The notes under the pieces were generated by a model that had not been told where the DNA came from, did no database searches, and worked only from the letters and a program-made list of their open reading frames with translations. A stretch of 34,180 nucleotides of DNA, taken from the NCBI GenBank assembly GCA_019873685.1, contig JAIOAT010000041.1:1-34180 (forward strand). The letters run 5' to 3'. Source of the stretch: Chloroflexota bacterium (GTDB lineage Bacteria; Chloroflexota; Anaerolineae; Aggregatilineales; Ch27). Of the stretch, positions 30,069 to 34,180 are shown piece by piece. The translations under genes and the position numbers were made by a program. The first letter of the stretch is position 1. Each line of letters opens with the position of its first letter.

Positions 30069-30959
30069 CTACAAACCTTCAGCGGCCTCCACCAGCGCGG
30101 CCAGTAACGCTTCGGCGTCTTCCTGGCTGAGTGACGGCCGTCCCAGAGCCTGGTCAAGCGCCGGGATGATCAGCAACTGGATCAGGGCGTCATCCGTCAG
30201 TACCAGGTAGCGCGTGGTTGTGGCAACCGCACCGGCGGGCGCGGGCGTTTCCCCGGCAGCGGGCGTGACACTCAGGTCGATGACTGGCTCGGCGATGGTG
30301 GCGCGGATGGCGCGCCGCCCCAGCGCCAGCGGTGCGATCGTCACCGTCGCCTGTTCGGAGATATCGCCCTGGCGCAGGTAGGCTTCCTCGGCGATGCAGT
30401 CGCTGTAGTAGTCCAGCAGGTCGCCAACCATGGCCGTGACCAGGATCAGTGCCTCGGCTTCACCGCGCCGATAGCGCAGGCTGCCCAGCGGCAGGGCGTC
30501 AGCGGAAAACGTCCCGGCCAGCGGGTCCGTTTCGTTGACCAGCGTCCAGCCGCCGATCTCCCGCGCTGTGGTTCGCAGGTGAGCCAGATAGACCTCGTGC
30601 TCCGCGCTGAGCGCGACCCTGTCCAGCGCGTTCAGCCGGGCTTCCAGCGCTGCCGCGCTGCAGGGGAAGGGCGTTGCCCTGCTCGCGCTGTCGGGTGAGA
30701 GTGCATCCGGCGTCGGGGTAGCGGGCGGCGGCTCGTCTGATCGCCCGGCTTCTTCAACCGGCGTCGGGGTGAAGAACTGCTCCCCGGTTCGGGCGGCAGG
30801 CAGCGGCGACGCGGTCGGCGGCGCTGGCGTCGCCGATTCCTCTGGCAGCGGAGTCACGGTCGGCAGCCGGGCTACAGTCGGGATGACCGGCGGCTGCTGG
30901 CTGGCGCATCCAGCCAGCAACAGGCCGCTGACCAGCAGGAGGCGGATCATGCGCCTCAT
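30069..30959 (-). CDS. Predicted lipoprotein, unknown function
   Basis: No family was recognised. The 296-residue protein starts MRRMIRLLL, has a lipobox LLAG-Cys18 and then a Thr/Pro/Ala-rich linker (about 25-90) that would tether a folded domain to the membrane. The folded part (about 100-296) is mostly polar with RLNALDRVALSAEHEVYLAHL, LIVTAMVGDLLDYYSD and YLVLTDDALIQLLI segments. GGGAGA precedes the ATG at 30959. The frame is open far upstream to 31496, but that part is antisense to the next gene and not coding. Confidence 0.75.
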   Translation of the reverse strand: MRRMIRLLLVSGLLLAGCASQQPPVIPTVARLPTVTPLPEESATPAPPTASPLPAARTGEQFFTPTPVEEAGRSDEPPPATPTPDALSPDSASRATPFPCSAAALEARLNALDRVALSAEHEVYLAHLRTTAREIGGWTLVNETDPLAGTFSADALPLGSLRYRRGEAEALILVTAMVGDLLDYYSDCIAEEAYLRQGDISEQATVTIAPLALGRRAIRATIAEPVIDLSVTPAAGETPAPAGAVATTTRYLVLTDDALIQLLIIPALDQALGRPSLSQEDAEALLAALVEAAEGL

Positions 30960-31125
30960 AGCGATTCTCCCTGGTAAAGGCCGTGCGGCGGGCGACGCCA
31001 GCCGCAGCTGGCGGAAAATACCTTCATCGTACACACCCTGCCGCGCTGCGCAACTTTCCTTGCGGAGCAGCGTAAAACACTCCAGACAGAGGTTCACATC
31101 CTGACAGAAAGTAGGTAGCTCACCT

Positions 31126-31575
31126 ATGGACAACGGACGACTCACCAAAGAACGCGCTGACCAGATCGCTGGCGGCGTCTTCCTGATCGGTCTTGCCATC
31201 CTCTTCACTACCAGCATCGGCTTCTGGCCGGGCATCCTGTTTGTGATTGGAGCCAGCAGCCTGGCGCGGGGCATGGCCGAGGGCCGGGAGTGGTACAGCG
31301 TGCAGGGCGCGCTGTGGATGATCGGTCTGGGTCTGTTCTTTGCGGTGGGGTTCAGCCTGCCGCTGCTGCTGATCGTGATCGGCCTGAGCATGTTGTTTGG
31401 CTGGCGCTTCCGCCCGCCGTTCATCGAAGGGCATGACGAGGACGAAGCGGCGGCTGATCTGCGGCTGAGCGAGGAAAAGCCCAAGCGCAAGCTCAAGCGC
31501 GCCGAAGGACTGGCCTACTACGAAGAAGAGATGTCTTCCGACGATGCCGCTGACGAGGATGAGGAGACGCGCTGA
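31126..31575 (+). CDS. Small membrane protein, LiaF/LiaI-like N-terminus
   Basis: The 149-residue protein has four short hydrophobic segments in its first 90 residues (ADQIAGGVFLIGLAILF, GFWPGILFVIGASSL, ALWMIGLGLFFAVGF, LPLLLIVIGLSMLFGW), the pattern of the LiaI-LiaF-like membrane region. A highly charged cytoplasmic tail rich in Glu, Asp and Lys follows. Function is unknown; members of this group occur in envelope-stress systems. A short inverted repeat, TAGGT/ACCTA (31112-31116 and 31122-31126), pairs the ribosome-binding site with the start codon region. The gene is divergent from the lipoprotein gene. Confidence 0.65.
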   Translation: MDNGRLTKERADQIAGGVFLIGLAILFTTSIGFWPGILFVIGASSLARGMAEGREWYSVQGALWMIGLGLFFAVGFSLPLLLIVIGLSMLFGWRFRPPFIEGHDEDEAAADLRLSEEKPKRKLKRAEGLAYYEEEMSSDDAADEDEETR

Positions 31576-31678
31576 AGCGCCCGAGCCGGTCACCCCTATG
31601 GAGCTTTCTCACTGGCAAAGGGGCCATGGCCGGGCGCAGGCCTGTTCTCTCTCCCGATGGCGGGGGAGCGCGCCGTTG

Positions 31679-31707
31679 TTGACATGACCCGCTAAAATGG
31701 GTATGCT
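31679..31707 (+). promoter_or_regulatory. Promoter of the bactofilin gene
   Basis: A perfect TTGACA (31679-31684), 17 bp spacer and TATGCT (31702-31707). The leader to the ATG at 31744 is about 30 nt. Confidence 0.7.
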
Positions 31708-31743
31708 GCCCGGCGATAAGGTGTGTTGGCAGGAGAAGAAGCC

Positions 31744-32433
31744 ATGTCGTTTTTTGGTGGACGCAGGCAACAGGAAGACAGCGAAAGCAAATCCGCGACA
31801 CCCAGCAAACCCGCCGCCCCGCCGCCCCGCCAGCCCATCGGCTTCGAGACTGTCCTGGGGTCGAGCACCCGGATCAGCGGCGACTTCACCGGCTCTGGCA
31901 ATGCCCGCTTTGACGGCGTCCTGGAAGGCTCGCTGGAGATCGATGGCAACATCCTGATTGGCGAGACGGCCAAGATCACCGCGGATATTCACGCCCGCAA
32001 CATCTCCATCGCGGGGGCGGTGCGTGGCAACGTGCACGGCAACAAGGTGCAGATTCTGCGCACTGGCCGCGTCTGGGGTGATATCCATGCCGCCGCGATC
32101 ACGACAGAAGAAGGCGCTTTCATCGATGGCAAGATCAGCATGATCGGCCACGAAGCAACCATGCAGCGCCTGGAAGCGCCGGAGACTCCACCCCTGCCGG
32201 AGCCAGCCATGGCGCTGGAGGAGCCGGACTTTATGGCGGAGGTTGACGCCGAGCGCGAACGCGAGGCCGCTGCTGCCGGCGCGACTGAAGAAGAGGAAAC
32301 GCCTACCCTGATCCTGGGCGAGGCGGAAGCTGCAGCTGAAGCTGCAGCTGAAGCTGTGGAAGAACCGGCTGAAGAACAGGAAGAAGGCCGCCGGGAAGAC
32401 CTGCCGGTTGACGATGAGGGGGCCGTTGGCTGA
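31744..32433 (+). CDS. Bactofilin-type polymer-forming cytoskeletal protein
   Basis: Bactofilins form stable beta-helical filaments that scaffold cell-shape and envelope enzymes. The 229-residue protein has a short disordered N-terminus, then the DUF583 beta-helix core (about 32-135): GFETVLGSSTRISGDFTGSGNARFDGVLEG, NILIGETAKITADIHARNISIAGAVRGNV, RTGRVWGDIHAAAITTEEGAFIDGKI. The C-terminal 90 residues are acidic and Ala-rich. The frame begins at a GTG at 31723, but the ATG at 31744 has AGGAGA at a good distance and fits the family (start MSFFGG). A terminator follows. Confidence 0.88.
   Translation: MSFFGGRRQQEDSESKSATPSKPAAPPPRQPIGFETVLGSSTRISGDFTGSGNARFDGVLEGSLEIDGNILIGETAKITADIHARNISIAGAVRGNVHGNKVQILRTGRVWGDIHAAAITTEEGAFIDGKISMIGHEATMQRLEAPETPPLPEPAMALEEPDFMAEVDAEREREAAAAGATEEEETPTLILGEAEAAAEAAAEAVEEPAEEQEEGRREDLPVDDEGAVG
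32329..32361. repeat. 12 bp tandem repeat in the bactofilin tail
   Basis: Two exact copies of GCTGCAGCTGAA (32329-32340 and 32341-32352) and a partial third encode AAEAAAEA. Confidence 0.8.
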
Positions 32434-32455
32434 GCCAGCCGCCCGTCATCCCGCG

Positions 32456-33820
32456 CTACTCTGGCCTCCAGCCGTCCTGGCTGGAGGCTTTTGATTCGCG
32501 CCGGGCCGTCGCCAGCCGGGTCAGGGCGTAGCCGCTGAACAGGAAAACCGCCGGGTCTGCAGGCATCCGGTAGCGGGTGGAGGGGTGGAAGATCAGGTAG
32601 GCGATCGTGATCGCCAGCAGCACGGCGATCAGCGGCCCGATCACCTCCCGCCTTCGCGCCGCCAGCGCCAGCCCGGCGATTCCCAGCAGGAGCAGGGGGG
32701 TGTAGTAGAGGACATGCACCGTTCGCGCCAGCTGAAAGGCTGGCGTCTCATACAGGTATACGGCCTCGTCCACAAAGGCGGCCTCGCTGGTCGCTTCCAG
32801 CGGCGGGACGCTATAGGGCGTGATCTGGGGGTTCCACAGCGTCAGCAGCTTCTGGCCGAAGTGTCGCGGCCAGGCCGCCGGATTCTCCCGCAGCCAGCGC
32901 AGGGCCTGCTCGCGGTGCCAGGCTGCCTGTTCCAGTTCGTTCAGCCCTTCCGGCATCCCTTCCAGGCCCAGCCACTGCACATCCCAGCCCCGGGCCAGGT
33001 AGTCGGCGGCCAGCGGATTGTTGCCCTGGTGCAGGTTGCTGCCGTCGTTGGTGCTGATCAGCACCAGTTGCCCGTGCAGGCGGGTATTGCGGATGACCCA
33101 GGGGGCGACCACGGCGGCCAGCGTCAGCGCGGCAACGCCGCCAATCAGCAGCGCCCGCCGCAGGCCAAGCCGCCGCCACCACCATACCCCCAGCAGCGGC
33201 AGCATCAGCACCACCAGCGTCTTGGTCAGCGCGGCCAGCCCGTAGACGACGCCGATCCACAGCGGCCAGCGCAGGCGTGTCCATACCCCCGCCGCGGTGG
33301 TATCTTCCGCCGCGCGGTAAGCGCCGTAGACTCCCGCCAGCAGCAACAGGGTGAATAGCGCCGTGTCGTTGGTGCTCAGGTCCTGAAAGAGCATGTACGG
33401 GTAGAAGGCGGTAAAGGCCGTCCCCAGCAGCGCGGAGAGCGCTCCCCGGCGCGGGAAGGCCCGCCGCCCGATGGCGTAGACCAGCGCAATTGTCGCCAGG
33501 TCAAGCGGAATCTGGGCCAGCGCTACAGCGACCGCGCTGCGACCCAGGGTGCTGTAGATGGCGACCAGCGTGAACACGTACAGCGGCGGCAGGTCGGAAT
33601 CCGCCGGGCGGTCATCAAAGCGGGTGTAGCCGTGCCCGCTGAGGACGTTGACAGCGTAAGCATCATAACCGCTGGTCTGCAGGGATAGCGTATGGCCGAA
33701 GAGGACTACAAAGGCCAGCCGGGCCAGCAACGCACCGGCCAGGATGATCGCCAGCCAGCGCCGGGCAGACCAGCCGCCAGCGCGATCGCGCAGCCAGCGA
33801 AGGAGGCCAGGGCGGTTCAT
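32456..33820 (-). CDS. GT39-type (PMT/ArnT-like) membrane glycosyltransferase
   Basis: The 454-residue protein has a basic N-terminus, a first membrane helix (LAIILAGALLARLAFVVLF), then an acidic extracellular loop (SGYDAYAVNVLSGHGYTRFDD) that matches the catalytic loop region of the family, and about ten further hydrophobic segments. A soluble region around DGSNLHQGNNPLAADYLARGWD may hold substrate contacts. The C-terminus ends SSQDGWRPE, encoded over the bactofilin terminator. The ATG at 33820 overlaps the stop of the upstream gene (ATGA, 33820-33817), so the two are coupled; AGGA lies before the ATG. Substrate is unknown. Confidence 0.8.
   Translation of the reverse strand: MNRPGLLRWLRDRAGGWSARRWLAIILAGALLARLAFVVLFGHTLSLQTSGYDAYAVNVLSGHGYTRFDDRPADSDLPPLYVFTLVAIYSTLGRSAVAVALAQIPLDLATIALVYAIGRRAFPRRGALSALLGTAFTAFYPYMLFQDLSTNDTALFTLLLLAGVYGAYRAAEDTTAAGVWTRLRWPLWIGVVYGLAALTKTLVVLMLPLLGVWWWRRLGLRRALLIGGVAALTLAAVVAPWVIRNTRLHGQLVLISTNDGSNLHQGNNPLAADYLARGWDVQWLGLEGMPEGLNELEQAAWHREQALRWLRENPAAWPRHFGQKLLTLWNPQITPYSVPPLEATSEAAFVDEAVYLYETPAFQLARTVHVLYYTPLLLLGIAGLALAARRREVIGPLIAVLLAITIAYLIFHPSTRYRMPADPAVFLFSGYALTRLATARRESKASSQDGWRPE
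32464..32492 (+). terminator. Intrinsic terminator after the bactofilin gene
   Basis: GCCTCCAGCC (32464-32473) and GGCTGGAGGC (32479-32488) form a perfect 10 bp stem with a 5 nt loop, followed by T4 (32489-32492). It lies 30 bp after the bactofilin stop and inside the 3' end of the convergent glycosyltransferase gene. Confidence 0.75.
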
Positions 33821-34180
33821 CGATCCTGCCCGTTTCCCGGCGGCGGCCCGGTCAGAGCGAAGAGCACCACGCCCAGCGAGGCAATCAGGAAGCCGCCGAT
33901 CAGACCCAGCGCCTGCCAGTAGCCCAGGAACGGGCCGTCGGTGATCTGCGGTGGATGCGAGCCGAAGCCGAGCAGGTCGCCCAGCGCAGCGATGGCGGAG
34001 AACAACAGGCCGGTGGCGCTCAGGCGCACCGCGATCTTCTGGGCCAGGTTGTGCCTGACGCCGGGGTAAAACGCGCCCTGGACATACAGCAGTGCGCCGA
34101 CGATCAGCAGGATGAAACCGGTCAGGATCGCCACGATCTGCAACACGCCAATGCCGGGAGTGGCGTCCAGCCCGCTTACG
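33817..34180 (-). CDS. Small multi-pass membrane protein, 5' end beyond the window
   Basis: The frame stays open to the window edge, so 120 residues are visible and the true start is probably outside; a GTG at 34146 is a less likely start because the preceding residues (GLDATPGIG) look like protein. Three hydrophobic segments are visible (QIVAILTGFILLIVGALLYV, LLFSAIAALGDLLGF, GLIGGFLIASLGVVLFAL). No family was recognised. It is translationally coupled to the glycosyltransferase. Confidence 0.6.
   Translation of the reverse strand, partial: VSGLDATPGIGVLQIVAILTGFILLIVGALLYVQGAFYPGVRHNLAQKIAVRLSATGLLFSAIAALGDLLGFGSHPPQITDGPFLGYWQALGLIGGFLIASLGVVLFALTGPPPGNGQDR

Noticed and set aside
28850-30157. 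435-residue antisense frame opposite the GT39 gene
   Set aside because: It is very rich in Arg, Gln and Pro without domain signs and overlaps a clear membrane protein on the other strand.
1-34180. CRISPR arrays, rRNA or tRNA genes
   Set aside because: No regularly spaced repeats and no rRNA or tRNA signatures were noticed in the intergenic regions, though a small RNA gene could be missed by eye.

Overview
The window is about 34 kb of GC-rich, tightly packed bacterial chromosome. The gene content suggests a Chloroflexota (Anaerolineae-like) bacterium: a DnaD-domain protein next to a DnaC/DnaI-type loader, a DUF151 bifunctional nuclease, DUF3795, a bactofilin, MraY/WecA-type and GT39-type envelope genes, and several lipoproteins. 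This assignment is an inference from gene content and GC; there is no rRNA to confirm it. No tRNA, rRNA, CRISPR array or insertion sequence was found.

Layout. 1-448: 5' part of aat (minus), divergent from tsaE-tsaB-rimI and a family 4 uracil-DNA glycosylase. 3225-7484: an MFS transporter, then a WecA-like phosphosugar transferase, a sugar-nucleotide epimerase and a TIM-barrel protein. 7536-11882 (minus): an RluD-type pseudouridine synthase, a methyltransferase, a membrane protein behind a promoter with two LexA-like boxes, lspA and a DksA/TraR zinc-finger protein. 12202-16677: mgtE behind a strong RNA hairpin, then a fused double permease and its ATPase (NitT/TauT type). 16759-22903: a catalytically degenerate tyrosine recombinase, a DUF3795 protein, a methyltransferase, an SDR-like protein without its active site, a formylglycine-generating-enzyme-like lipoprotein, a membrane-anchored ferredoxin and an arginase-family protein. 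22949-23512 (minus): a redoxin lipoprotein whose frame is interrupted by one TGA at the first Cys of its CxxC motif, followed by a SECIS-like hairpin. 23864-28526: bifunctional nuclease, intein-containing dnaB, a DnaD-domain protein and a helicase loader with two tandem AAA+ domains. 28535-34180: two GT39-type glycosyltransferases, a lipoprotein, a small membrane protein, a bactofilin and a partial membrane protein.

How the genes work together. tsaE-tsaB-rimI is the familiar grouping for t6A tRNA modification and protein N-terminal acetylation. dnaB, the DnaD-domain gene and the tandem loader form a compact replication-initiation/helicase-loading operon. The permease and ATPase form an importer whose binding protein is not in the window.

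The observations most worth a second look are the probable selenoprotein redoxin (UxxC), the natural 150-residue mini-intein in DnaB, the double-AAA+ helicase loader, the hairpin that encloses the ribosome-binding site and start codon of mgtE, and the LexA-like operator pair on a membrane-protein promoter.
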